Below, piece after piece: positions 53,484 to 61,904 of a stretch of DNA of 64,000 nucleotides; position 1 is the stretch's first letter, and the number at the start of each line of letters is the position of its first letter. The translations under genes were made by a program, and so were the position numbers. Under the pieces are notes generated by a model. It searched no databases. It saw only the letters and a list, made by a program, of their open reading frames with translations, and was not told the origin of the DNA. This stretch comes from Rhodobacterales bacterium 32-67-9 (lineage in GTDB: Bacteria > Pseudomonadota > Alphaproteobacteria > Rhodobacterales > Rhodobacteraceae). The stretch spans positions 124,001 through 188,000 of the forward strand of contig NCEA01000003.1 in the NCBI GenBank assembly GCA_002280515.1. The letters are read 5' to 3'.

Positions 53484-54671
53484 ATGCAGACCCGAACCGA
53501 TCCGCTGCCCAAGCCGAAGCTGGGCGAGCCCTATCTTCTGACACCGGGGCCGTTGACGACGGCCTACGAGGTCAAGCAGGCGATGCTGCGGGACTGGGGG
53601 TCGTGGGACGCCGATTTCCGCGCGATGACGGCGTCGGTCTGCGATCAGCTCGTGGCCATGGCGGGTGATACGGCCGGCGAATACACCTGCGTCCCGATGC
53701 AGGGATCGGGGTCCTTCGCGGTCGAGGCGATGCTCGGCACCTTCGTGCCGAAGGACGGCAAGGTGCTGGTGCTGGCGAACGGCGCCTACGGGCTCCGCGC
53801 CGCCGAGACGATGCGCTACCTTGGACGCGCCTACACCCTGATCGACAAGGGCGACTACATGCCGCCGCGCGGCGACGAGGTGGCGGCGGCGCTCGACGCC
53901 GACCCGGCCATCACACATGTGATCGCGATCCATTGCGAGACATCGAGCGGTATCCTGAACCCGGTCGCGGAAATATCCGAGGCGGTCTATGCGCGCGGCC
54001 GCAAGCTCCTGATCGACTCGATGTCGGCGTTCGGGGCGCTGCCGCTCAACGTCAACGAAATCCGCTACGAGGCGATGGTCTCGTCCGCCAACAAGTGCAT
54101 CGAGGGCGTGCCGGGCTTCGGTTTCGTCGTCGCGCGGCGGTCGGAACTGGAGGCGGCGAAGGGGCGGAGCCATTCGCTCGCCCTCGATCTGCACGCCCAG
54201 TGGGCCTATCTGCAAAAGACCGGCCAGTGGCGCTATACCCCGCCGACCCATGTCGTCGCGGCGTTCCTTGAAGCGCTGCGGATTCATGCGGCGGAAGGCG
54301 GCGTCGCGGCGCGTGGCGCGCGCTACACCCGTAACCGCGACGTGATGGTCGAAGGGATGCGCAGCCTCGGCTTCGAGACGCTTCTGAAGGATCGCTGGCT
54401 TTCGCCGATCATCGTGACGTTCTTCTGCCCGGCCGATCCGAACTTCGTCTTTGCCGACTTCTACGAGCGGATGAAGGCCAAGGGCTTCATCATCTATCCG
54501 GGCAAGTTGACGGTCGTGGATTCGTTCCGCATCGGCTGTATCGGGCGGATGGACGAACATGTCATGCGCAAGGTCGTGCAGGCCGCGAAGGAGGCGCTGG
54601 CCGAGATGGGCGTGACCTCCGCCGCGCCGCCCGAAGCGGCGCTGACCGAGCGTGCGAAACTCGCCGCCTGA
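53484..54671 (+). CDS. phnW: 2-aminoethylphosphonate-pyruvate transaminase
   Basis: A 395-aa PLP enzyme (class V fold) that converts 2-aminoethylphosphonate and pyruvate to phosphonoacetaldehyde and alanine. It has [38 protein letters not shown] (cofactor phosphate turn), [14 protein letters not shown] (PLP Asp) and the Schiff-base Lys in [19 protein letters not shown]. The C-terminus has [29 protein letters not shown] lies eight bases before the ATG. First gene of the phnW-phnA-phnY-pbfA operon. Confidence 0.95.
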   Translation: MQTRTDPLPKPKLGEPYLLTPGPLTTAYEVKQAMLRDWGSWDADFRAMTASVCDQLVAMAGDTAGEYTCVPMQGSGSFAVEAMLGTFVPKDGKVLVLANGAYGLRAAETMRYLGRAYTLIDKGDYMPPRGDEVAAALDADPAITHVIAIHCETSSGILNPVAEISEAVYARGRKLLIDSMSAFGALPLNVNEIRYEAMVSSANKCIEGVPGFGFVVARRSELEAAKGRSHSLALDLHAQWAYLQKTGQWRYTPPTHVVAAFLEALRIHAAEGGVAARGARYTRNRDVMVEGMRSLGFETLLKDRWLSPIIVTFFCPADPNFVFADFYERMKAKGFIIYPGKLTVVDSFRIGCIGRMDEHVMRKVVQAAKEALAEMGVTSAAPPEAALTERAKLAA

Positions 54672-54705
54672 GGCGGCCCCCGAATCTGAGACGAAAGGAA
54701 TACCA

Positions 54706-55956
54706 ATGACCGCCACCACACACGCGCCTGTCATGGCGAACGACCGCGCCTATCCCTGGCCGAAGGTGCCCGCCATCGCGATCTGCCTTGACGGCTGCGA
54801 GCCGGAATACCTCGATGTCGCCATCGCCGAGGGCCTGATGCCGAACCTCAAGCGGATGCGCGCGGCTGGGACGGACCGGCTGGCGCATTCGGTCATCCCG
54901 AGCTTCACCAACCCCAACAACCTCTCCATCGCCACCGGCCGCCCGCCGGCGGTGCACGGGATCTGCGGCAACTACCTTTACGAGCCGGAGACCGGGCAGG
55001 AAGTGATGATGAACGACGTGCGGTTCCTGCGCGCGCCGACGGTCTTCAAGCAGTTCTACGATGCCGGGGCGCGGGTCGCCGTCGTCACCGCCAAGGACAA
55101 GCTGCGCGCGCTTCTGGGGGCCGGGCTGAAGTTCGACGAGGACCGGGCGATTGCCTTTTCGTCGGAAAAGTCCGGCACGACGACGAAGGCCGAGCACGGC
55201 ATCGACAATGCGAGCGAATGGCTCGGCATGCCGGTGCCCGAGGTCTATTCGGCGGAGCTCAGCGAATTCGTCTTCGCGGCAGGGGTCAAGCTTCTCAAGG
55301 AGTGGAAGCCTGACGTCATGTACCTTTCCACCACCGATTACGTGCAGCACAAATACGCGCCCGACCAGCAGGGGGCGAAGGACTTCTACGCAATGTTCGA
55401 CCGCTACCTCGGCCAGCTCGACGCGCTCGGCGCCGCCATCGTGGTGACCGCCGACCACGGCATGAAGCCGAAGCACAACGCCGACGGCACGCCGGCGGTC
55501 ATCTATGTGCAGGACCTGATGGACGAGTGGCTGGGAAAGGACGCGGCACGGGTGATCTTGCCGATCACTGATCCCTACGTCGTTCACCACGGCGCGCTCG
55601 GTTCTTTCGCCACCGCCTATCTGCCGGCGGGGGCTGACAGAGCCGACATCATGGACCGGCTTTCGGTGCAGGAGGGGATCACGCTGGTCGTCACCCGCGA
55701 GGAGGCGGTGAAGCGGTTCGAACTGCCCGCCGACCGGATCGGCGATATTGTGATGATTTCCGGCGAGAACACGACCATCGGCACCTCGGCCCACCGCCAC
55801 GACCTGGCCGCGCTGAAGGAGCCCTTGCGCAGCCACGGCGGCTTGACCGAGCAGGAAGTGCCGTTCATCGTCAACCGCAGGATCGACCTGCCGGGGGCGC
55901 CGGTCCTGCGTAACTTCGATGCGTTCCTCTATGCCTGCACGGCAGCGGCGCTCTGA
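54706..55956 (+). CDS. phnA: Phosphonoacetate hydrolase
   Basis: A 416-aa alkaline phosphatase-superfamily zinc enzyme that cleaves phosphonoacetate to acetate and phosphate. It has the metal site [11 protein letters not shown], the nucleophile-Thr motif [40 protein letters not shown] (metal Asp and His) and [15 protein letters not shown]. With phnW and phnY it completes the oxidative aminoethylphosphonate route (phosphonoacetaldehyde to phosphonoacetate to acetate). AAAGGA lies upstream of the ATG; phnW ends 34 bp before. Confidence 0.95.
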   Translation: MTATTHAPVMANDRAYPWPKVPAIAICLDGCEPEYLDVAIAEGLMPNLKRMRAAGTDRLAHSVIPSFTNPNNLSIATGRPPAVHGICGNYLYEPETGQEVMMNDVRFLRAPTVFKQFYDAGARVAVVTAKDKLRALLGAGLKFDEDRAIAFSSEKSGTTTKAEHGIDNASEWLGMPVPEVYSAELSEFVFAAGVKLLKEWKPDVMYLSTTDYVQHKYAPDQQGAKDFYAMFDRYLGQLDALGAAIVVTADHGMKPKHNADGTPAVIYVQDLMDEWLGKDAARVILPITDPYVVHHGALGSFATAYLPAGADRADIMDRLSVQEGITLVVTREEAVKRFELPADRIGDIVMISGENTTIGTSAHRHDLAALKEPLRSHGGLTEQEVPFIVNRRIDLPGAPVLRNFDAFLYACTAAAL

Positions 55957-55973
55957 CCATGAAGGATCAACCG

Positions 55974-57422
55974 ATGACCAAGATCGAGGTCCGCCACGAA
56001 GGCATGCGGATCGGTGGCGAGACCGTCTTCACCGACCGGGTGATCGAGGTCCGCTATCCCTATACGGGCGAAGTGGTCGGCACGGTTCCGGCCGGGACCG
56101 CGGAACACGCCCGCAGGGCCTTCGAGATCGCGGCGAGCTACCGCTCGACGCTGACGCGGTATGAGCGCAGCCAGATCCTGAAGCGCGCGGGCGAACTGAT
56201 CGGCGAGCGGCGCGATTACCTGGCGAAATGGCTGGTGCTGGAGCTGGGCATCTCATGGCAGCACGCGGTCTACGAGACCAAGCGCGCGCAGGATGTCTAC
56301 ACCTTCGCCGCCGCGCAGGCCCTGCAGGACGACGGGCAGATCTTTTCCTGCGACCTGACGCACAACGGCAAGGACCGCAAGATCTATACCAAGCGCGAGC
56401 CGGTGCGGGCGATTTCAGCCATCACGCCCTTCAACCACCCGTTGAACATGGTCAGCCACAAGGTCGCGCCGTCGATTGCCACCAACAACTGCATGGTGGT
56501 GAAGCCGACCGAGTTGACGCCGCTGACCGCGCTGACGCTGGCCGATATCCTTTACGAGGCCGGGCTGCCGCCGGAGATGCTCCAGGTGGTGACCGGACTG
56601 CCCGCCGATATCGGCGACGAGATGATCACCAACCCGAATATCGACATCGTGACCTTCACCGGAGGGGTGCCGGTCGGCAAGCTGATCGCGGCAAAGGCGG
56701 TTTACAAGCGGCAGGCGCTGGAGCTGGGCGGCAACGATCCGCTGATCGTGCTCAATGACCTCGACGATGCCGATCTGGAGAAGGCGGCGACCATTGCGGT
56801 GGCGGGGGCTACTGGAAACTCCGGCCAGCGCTGCACGGCGGTCAAGCGCATCCTTGTGCAGGACAGCGTCGCCGACCGGTTCGTGCCGATGGTGCTGGAG
56901 AAGGCCAAGGCGCTCAGGTTCGGCGACCCGATGGACCCGGCGACCGAGCTTGGCTGTGTCATCAGCGCGAAGGCGGCGGAGCTTTTCGAAAAGCGCGTGT
57001 ACATGGCGGCGGATCAGGGGGCGAAGGTGCTCTACGATCCGGGCCGCAAGGGCGCGCTTTTGCCGCCGATCGTGGTGGATCATGTGCCGCATGACAGCGA
57101 ACTGGTCATGGAGGAGACCTTTGGTCCCATCGTCCCCATCGTCCGTGTGCCCGACGATGATGCCGAGGTGATGCGAATCTCCAACTCCACGCCCTTCGGC
57201 CTCTCCTCCGGTGTCTGCACCAACGATTTCAGACGGATGCAGGCCTTTATCGAGGGGCTGAACGTCGGCACGGTGAACATCTGGGAACAGCCCGGCTACC
57301 GGATCGAGACCTCGCCTTTCGGCGGCATCAAGGACAGCGGCAACGGCGTGAAGGAGGGGGTGACGGAGGCAATGAAGTTCTTCACCAATGTGAAGACCTA
57401 TTCGCTTCCCTGGCCCCGGTGA
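55974..57422 (+). CDS. phnY: Phosphonoacetaldehyde dehydrogenase
   Basis: A 482-aa aldehyde dehydrogenase-superfamily enzyme that oxidises phosphonoacetaldehyde to phosphonoacetate with NAD+. Motifs are [21 protein letters not shown] (N-terminal cofactor site), [46 protein letters not shown] with the general-base Glu, and the nucleophile Cys in [22 protein letters not shown] at 55974 is preferred over the ATG at 55959 because AAGGA lies eight bases before it. phnA ends 17 bp upstream. Confidence 0.94.
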   Translation: MTKIEVRHEGMRIGGETVFTDRVIEVRYPYTGEVVGTVPAGTAEHARRAFEIAASYRSTLTRYERSQILKRAGELIGERRDYLAKWLVLELGISWQHAVYETKRAQDVYTFAAAQALQDDGQIFSCDLTHNGKDRKIYTKREPVRAISAITPFNHPLNMVSHKVAPSIATNNCMVVKPTELTPLTALTLADILYEAGLPPEMLQVVTGLPADIGDEMITNPNIDIVTFTGGVPVGKLIAAKAVYKRQALELGGNDPLIVLNDLDDADLEKAATIAVAGATGNSGQRCTAVKRILVQDSVADRFVPMVLEKAKALRFGDPMDPATELGCVISAKAAELFEKRVYMAADQGAKVLYDPGRKGALLPPIVVDHVPHDSELVMEETFGPIVPIVRVPDDDAEVMRISNSTPFGLSSGVCTNDFRRMQAFIEGLNVGTVNIWEQPGYRIETSPFGGIKDSGNGVKEGVTEAMKFFTNVKTYSLPWPR

Positions 57423-57440
57423 GCCGGCGGCGGCTGCGGG

Positions 57441-57477
57441 AGCCTCCGGCGGAGGTATTTGGGGCAAGATGAAAGGG
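57441..57477 (+). repeat. Intergenic repeat copy 4, leading into the pbfA start
   Basis: It contains the stem CCTCCGGCGGAGG (57443-57455), then TATTTGGGGCAAGATGAAAGGG. The layout matches copy 5 at 63916-63950, including CAAGATGAA and a purine-rich end that can serve as ribosome site for the next gene. Confidence 0.75.
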
Positions 57478-57483
57478 CGGGGG

Positions 57484-58833
57484 GTGATCACCCATACCGA
57501 GGGCGAGTCGAATACTTCAGAGGCGCGGCGGGACTGGGCGGCGCGCCAACCGGACGCGGCGACGCGTGAGTTGCTTTCGCGGGATGCGGAGGCGTTCCTG
57601 CACCAGTCGCTGTCCTCGCCCTGTCTTTCGACCATTGCGAAGGCCGAGGGGATCTGGATCGAGGATACCGCCGGGCGGCGCTACATGGATTTCCATGGCA
57701 ATTCGGTGCATCACATCGGCTATGCCCATCCGCGCGTCGTGGCGGCGATCAAGGCGCAGCTTGAGGATTTGAGCTTTTCGCCGCGCCGCTTCACCAATGC
57801 GGTATCGGTCGAACTGGCGGAGGAACTCGCTCGGATCGCTCCGGGCGATCTGGGCAAGGTACTGTTCACTACCGGGGGGTCGGACGCGAACGAGGTGGCA
57901 CTCAGGCTCGCGCGGGCGGCGACGGGGCGGTTCAAGACGCTGAGTTTCTGGGACGCATTTCACGGTGCCGGGTTCGGTGCGTCGAGCGTCGGCGGCGAGG
58001 CGACGTTCCGGTCGGGCATCGCCGGGCCGCTTCTGCCGGGGGCGGAGCATGTGGCGCCGTTCAACTGCTATCGCTGCGCCTATGGCCATGCCGGTCCGGA
58101 AAGTTGCGGCCTCGCCTGCGCGAAGATGGTCGACTACGTGCTGGAGCGTGAAGGCGATGTCGCCGCCGTCATCGCCGAGCCGATGCGGGCGGTGCCGGTG
58201 GTGCCGCCGCCGGGCTTCTGGAAGGCGGTGCGGGCGGCCTGCGACCGGCATGGCGCGCTCCTGATCATGGACGAGATTCCGACCGGCCTTGGCAAGACCG
58301 GCGCCATGTTCGCCTTCGAGCATGACGGGGTGGTGCCCGACATCGTCACGCTCGGCAAGGCGCTCGGGGGCGGCATCCTGCCGATTGCCGCGGTGGTGGC
58401 GCGGCGCGACCTCGATGTGGCGGGTGATTTCGCCATCGGCCACTATACCCACGAGAAGAACCCGGTGACGGCGCGGGCGGCGCTGGAAACGCTGGCGGTG
58501 ATCCGCGAGGAGGGGTTGGTGGCGCGGGCGGCGGAGCTTGGGGCACATGCATTGGAGCGACTGCGCGCGGCGCTGGGCGATTGCCGGATCGTCGGCGACC
58601 TGCGCGGGCGCGGCCTGATGTTCGGCGTCGAGATCGTCGAGGACCGCGACACCAGGGTGCCGGCGAAGGAGCGGGCGGAGCGGATTTACTACCGCTGCCT
58701 TGAGGCGGGGTTGAGTTTCAAGATCAGCGCCGGCTGTGTGCTGACCCTGTCGCCGCCGCTTGTCATCGACCGCGTGGATCTGGACCGGGCGCTCGACATC
58801 GTCGCGGCGGCGATCCTTCCCGAGGCGGCCTAG
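57484..58833 (+). CDS. pbfA: Class III aminotransferase-fold protein, probable (R)-1-hydroxy-2-aminoethylphosphonate ammonia-lyase
   Basis: A 449-aa PLP protein of the ornithine-aminotransferase fold: TAGRRYMDFHGNSVHHIGYAHPRV, LFTTGGSDANEVALRLARA, FNCYRCAYGHAGPESCGLAC, LIMDEIPTGLGKTGAMFAFEHDG and Schiff-base Lys in VTLGKALGGGILP. In phosphonate clusters this subgroup includes PbfA, which converts 1-hydroxy-2-aminoethylphosphonate to phosphonoacetaldehyde and ammonia and so feeds phnY. GTG 57484 is chosen, with AAAGGG upstream; the ATG at 57469 lies inside the repeat and adds only five residues. Its stop codon overlaps that of the convergent DeoR gene (CTAG). Confidence 0.8.
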   Translation: MITHTEGESNTSEARRDWAARQPDAATRELLSRDAEAFLHQSLSSPCLSTIAKAEGIWIEDTAGRRYMDFHGNSVHHIGYAHPRVVAAIKAQLEDLSFSPRRFTNAVSVELAEELARIAPGDLGKVLFTTGGSDANEVALRLARAATGRFKTLSFWDAFHGAGFGASSVGGEATFRSGIAGPLLPGAEHVAPFNCYRCAYGHAGPESCGLACAKMVDYVLEREGDVAAVIAEPMRAVPVVPPPGFWKAVRAACDRHGALLIMDEIPTGLGKTGAMFAFEHDGVVPDIVTLGKALGGGILPIAAVVARRDLDVAGDFAIGHYTHEKNPVTARAALETLAVIREEGLVARAAELGAHALERLRAALGDCRIVGDLRGRGLMFGVEIVEDRDTRVPAKERAERIYYRCLEAGLSFKISAGCVLTLSPPLVIDRVDLDRALDIVAAAILPEAA

Positions 58834-59585
58834 CCTGCCAGCGTCAGGATCGCGCCGCCCGCATCGAGGGCGGCGGCGATGTCGGGGGCCGGCGGCCGGT
58901 CGGTGACGATTTCGCCGATGCCGTTGAAACCGGCGACGTTGATCAGGCCGCGGCGGCCGAATTTCGTGTGGTCGGTGACGACCACCCGGCGTTCTCCGCG
59001 CGAGAGGACAAGGCGGGCGAATTCGGATTCCTCGAGCGCGTAGTCCATCACCCCGCTCGCATCGACGGCACCGGCGGAGATCACCGCGTGGTGCACGGTG
59101 AAGCGGGCGATGAAATCGAGCGCGGACTTGCCGAAGGCGGCGCCGGAATCGCTCCGCAACTCGCCCCCGGCCATGTAGACACGGTTGCCGTTCACCGTGG
59201 CGAGCGTGCGGGCAATGTCGGAGGAGTTGGTGACCACGGTCAGCCGGCGGTGGCCCATGAGTTCGCGGGCGACGTAGCTTGTCGTCGTTCCGGTGTCGAA
59301 CATCACCGATTCGCCGTCGCGGATCGACGCTGCGACGGCCTTCGCGATTGCCTGCTTTGCGGCGGCATTCTCGCGCATCCGCTTCTGGAACGGCGCCTCT
59401 CCGACCTGCCCGGCAAGGCCGACCGCGCCGTGGACGCGCATGACGGCGCCGGTCTCGCTCAGGGGTTTCACGTCGCGCCGGACGGTTTCGAGCGAGACGC
59501 CGAGTTGCCGGGCCAGCGCCGAGATCGTCACGGTTCCCTCGGTCTCGAGGATCTTCAGGATATCGGAATGGCGTTTGGACAGCAT
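58830..59585 (-). CDS. DeoR/GlpR-family transcriptional regulator
   Basis: A 251-aa repressor-type protein. HTH: LSKRHSDILKILETEGTVTISALARQLGVSLETVRRDVKPLSETGAVMRVHGA. The sugar-isomerase-like effector domain has MFDTGTTTSYVARELMG (the family DxGTT loop), VVTNSSDIARTL, YMAGGEL and VVTDHTKFGRRGLI. Effectors are usually phosphorylated metabolites. It is divergent from the ABC transporter genes and convergent with pbfA, so it probably controls the transporter. Start 59585 gives MLSKRHSDIL. Confidence 0.9.
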   Translation of the reverse strand: MLSKRHSDILKILETEGTVTISALARQLGVSLETVRRDVKPLSETGAVMRVHGAVGLAGQVGEAPFQKRMRENAAAKQAIAKAVAASIRDGESVMFDTGTTTSYVARELMGHRRLTVVTNSSDIARTLATVNGNRVYMAGGELRSDSGAAFGKSALDFIARFTVHHAVISAGAVDASGVMDYALEESEFARLVLSRGERRVVVTDHTKFGRRGLINVAGFNGIGEIVTDRPPAPDIAAALDAGGAILTLAG

Positions 59586-59660
59586 GATTTGGCTCCGACG
59601 ATGGCGCGATCTTAGGCGAGGCGGCGGTGATACGCAATTATCGGGCGTGAAACGGGCATC

Positions 59661-59693
59661 AAAATCACAAAAAACCACAAATGGCGATTGACG
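59661..59693 (+). promoter_or_regulatory. Phased direct repeats and -35 box upstream of the ABC transporter
   Basis: CACAAA occurs at 59666-59671 and 59676-59681, exactly 10 bp apart, followed by TTGACG at 59688-59693. This is a candidate DeoR operator just upstream of the transporter promoter; a matching -10 is not obvious. Confidence 0.35.
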
Positions 59694-59804
59694 GAATCAC
59701 TTCGCTCGGCCCTACTTGACCTCAGGGACGGGCAGGGCGCGCCGATCGCGCCCGGGAACGACCGTCCGAAGACCGGCGAAGCCGGCCGAACAGGGGGTTC
59801 ACCA

Positions 59805-60767
59805 ATGTCCAAGACCAAGACCGTTATCCGGGTTCGCGCGCTGGCCGTGTCGGCCCTGGCGCTGTGCGCGGGCGCTGCGCTGGCGCAGGAATCGAGCGAT
59901 CCGATCAAGCTGACGCTGCATGACTGGACCGGCCAGCTGATCACCACCCAGCTGATGGGCGATATTCTTCAGCAGGCGGGCTACAACGTCGAATACGTGC
60001 AGGCCGACTATCTCGCGCAGTTCGCGGGGCTTGAGACCGGCGACCTGCATGTCGCGATGGAGATGTGGGAAACCACGGGCCGCGACGCAATGGACGCCGC
60101 AACGGCCACCGGCAAGGTCGAGAACATCGGCCCGACCGGCATGAAGGCCAAGGAAGAGTGGTGGTATCCGACCTACATGAAGGAGAAATGCCCCGGCCTG
60201 CCCAACTGGGAGGCGCTGAAGGACGAGGCCTGCGCGGAGGCATTCTCCACTGCCGAGACCGCACCGAAGGGCCGCTATCTGGGTGGGCCGGTGACCTGGG
60301 GCGGCTTCGACGACGAACGGGTCGAGGCGCTGGACCTGCCGTTCGAGGTGATCCATGCGGGCACCGATGCGGCGCTTTTCGCGGAGCTGGAAAGCGCCTA
60401 CCAGCGGCAGGCGCCGATCATGCTCTGGATCTACGCGCCGCACTGGGCGCCGGCCAAGTATGAGGGTGAGTGGGTCGAGTTCCCGGAATACACCGCCGAG
60501 TGCTACAACGATCCGGCCTGGGGCTCGAACCCCGACATGGCTTATGACTGTGGCAAGCCCTTCGGCGAGATCTGGAAGGTCGGCTGGGCTGGCGTGAAGG
60601 ACAAGTGGCCGGGCGCCTACAAGGCGATCCAGGCCTTCACCATCGACAATGCCGAGATGGGCGCGATGATCACCGAGGTCGATCTGAACGGAAAGACCGT
60701 CGAGGCCGTCGCCGACGAATGGATGGCCGCCAACGAGGGCCGCTGGAAGGGCTGGATCGGTCAGTAG
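59805..60767 (+). CDS. Quaternary-amine-type ABC transporter substrate-binding protein (OpuAC family)
   Basis: A 320-aa periplasmic binding protein with signal peptide (VRALAVSALALCAGAALAQ). The mature domain starts DPIKLTLHDWTGQLITTQLMGDIL and is rich in Trp and Tyr typical of cation-pi cages: MEMWETTGRDAM, EEWWYPTYM, LWIYAPHWAPAKYEGEWVEFPEY. These are features of glycine betaine, choline, carnitine and TMAO binders. The combination with a double-length permease resembles TmoXWV-type TMAO systems, but proximity to aminoethylphosphonate genes leaves the ligand open. Start 59805 gives the signal peptide. Confidence 0.9.
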   Translation: MSKTKTVIRVRALAVSALALCAGAALAQESSDPIKLTLHDWTGQLITTQLMGDILQQAGYNVEYVQADYLAQFAGLETGDLHVAMEMWETTGRDAMDAATATGKVENIGPTGMKAKEEWWYPTYMKEKCPGLPNWEALKDEACAEAFSTAETAPKGRYLGGPVTWGGFDDERVEALDLPFEVIHAGTDAALFAELESAYQRQAPIMLWIYAPHWAPAKYEGEWVEFPEYTAECYNDPAWGSNPDMAYDCGKPFGEIWKVGWAGVKDKWPGAYKAIQAFTIDNAEMGAMITEVDLNGKTVEAVADEWMAANEGRWKGWIGQ

Positions 60768-60869
60768 CCGCAGCCGCCGCTGCCTGCCGCCCATCGCCTC
60801 CCGCCCATCGCCTCCCGTCCGCGCGGCTCCCGGCGCGGGCGGGTCCATATTGCCTTGTCCGGACCAAAG

Positions 60870-61901
60870 ATGACCGACACGTCCATTCTGCCCGCCGACG
60901 CCAAGCTGGTCTGCCGAGAGGTCTGGAAACTTTTCGGCGCCCGGGCCGGCGAGACGTTGCGCGCGCTCGGACCTGAACCGGAGATCGCGCGGATCGTCGA
61001 CGCCGGGCTGGTGCCGGCGGTGCGCGCGGTGAACCTCGCGGTGCGCGAGGGCGAGATCTTCGTGATAATGGGGCTCTCGGGGTCGGGCAAGTCGACGCTG
61101 GTGCGGCTCATGTCGCGGCTGATCGAGCCGACTGCGGGGGAGATTCTCTTCAACGGCCGCAATCTTCTGGCCGCCTCGACCGAGGAGATGGTGGAGATCC
61201 GGCGCCACAAGATGGGCATGGTGTTCCAGCATTTCGCGCTTTTGCCGCACCTGTCGGTTCTCGGCAACGTCGCCTTCCCGCTGGAAATCCAGGGCGTCGC
61301 GCGCGAGGAGCGCGAGGCGCGGGCGCGCAAGATGATCGCGCTTGTCGGGCTCGGCGGGCGCGAGGACGCGCTGCCGCGCCAGTTGTCCGGCGGCCAGCAG
61401 CAGCGGGTGGGCATTGCCCGGTCGCTTGCGGTCGAACCCGAACTCTGGTTCCTCGACGAACCCTTCTCCGCGCTCGATCCGCTGATCCGGCGCGAGATGC
61501 AGGACGAGTTCATGCGCCTGCAATCGGTGCTGAGGAAGACCATCGTCTTCATCACCCACGATTTCGACGAGGCGATCCGGCTGGCCGACAGGATCGCGGT
61601 GATGAAGGACGGGGCGATCGTCCAGCAGGGCACGCCGGAAGAGATCGTGCTGAGCCCGGCCACCGATTACGTGCGCGAATTCACCCGGGCGGTGCCGAAG
61701 TCCAAGGTCGTGCGGGTGAAAAGTGCGATGCGGCCGGTGGCGGGCGCGGCCAGCGGCACGGTGTCGGAACGCATGACGGTGGCCGAAGTGGCGCCGATGT
61801 TCCTTGACGGGGTCGAGGTTCTGGCCGCGACCGGAGAGGCGGGCAGGGTGACGGGCCATCTGCACCGCGCCGATGTCGTCAAGCTGATGCTCGGGGGGTA
61901 G
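60870..61901 (+). CDS. Quaternary-amine-type ABC transporter ATP-binding protein (ProV-like)
   Basis: A 343-aa ATPase. The N-terminal VCREVWKLFGARAGETLRAL extension is typical of ProV/OpuAA. Walker A is VIMGLSGSGKSTLVRLM, the Q-loop VFQHFALLPHLSVLGNVAF, the ABC signature LSGGQQQRVGIARSLA, Walker B LWFLDEPFSALDP and the switch His ITHDFDEAIRLADRI. After the ATPase core (about residue 260) the C-terminal region is short and lacks full CBS osmosensor domains, suggesting nutrient uptake rather than osmotic gating. ATG 60870 follows a weak GGA site. The permease gene starts three bases after its stop. Confidence 0.93.
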   Translation: MTDTSILPADAKLVCREVWKLFGARAGETLRALGPEPEIARIVDAGLVPAVRAVNLAVREGEIFVIMGLSGSGKSTLVRLMSRLIEPTAGEILFNGRNLLAASTEEMVEIRRHKMGMVFQHFALLPHLSVLGNVAFPLEIQGVAREEREARARKMIALVGLGGREDALPRQLSGGQQQRVGIARSLAVEPELWFLDEPFSALDPLIRREMQDEFMRLQSVLRKTIVFITHDFDEAIRLADRIAVMKDGAIVQQGTPEEIVLSPATDYVREFTRAVPKSKVVRVKSAMRPVAGAASGTVSERMTVAEVAPMFLDGVEVLAATGEAGRVTGHLHRADVVKLMLGG

Positions 61902-61904
61902 GCG

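Noticed and set aside
57469-57483. ATG at 57469 as the pbfA start
   Set aside because: It lies inside the dispersed repeat (CAAGATGAA), lacks a well-placed ribosome site and adds only five residues; GTG 57484 fits the layout seen at 63916-63959.
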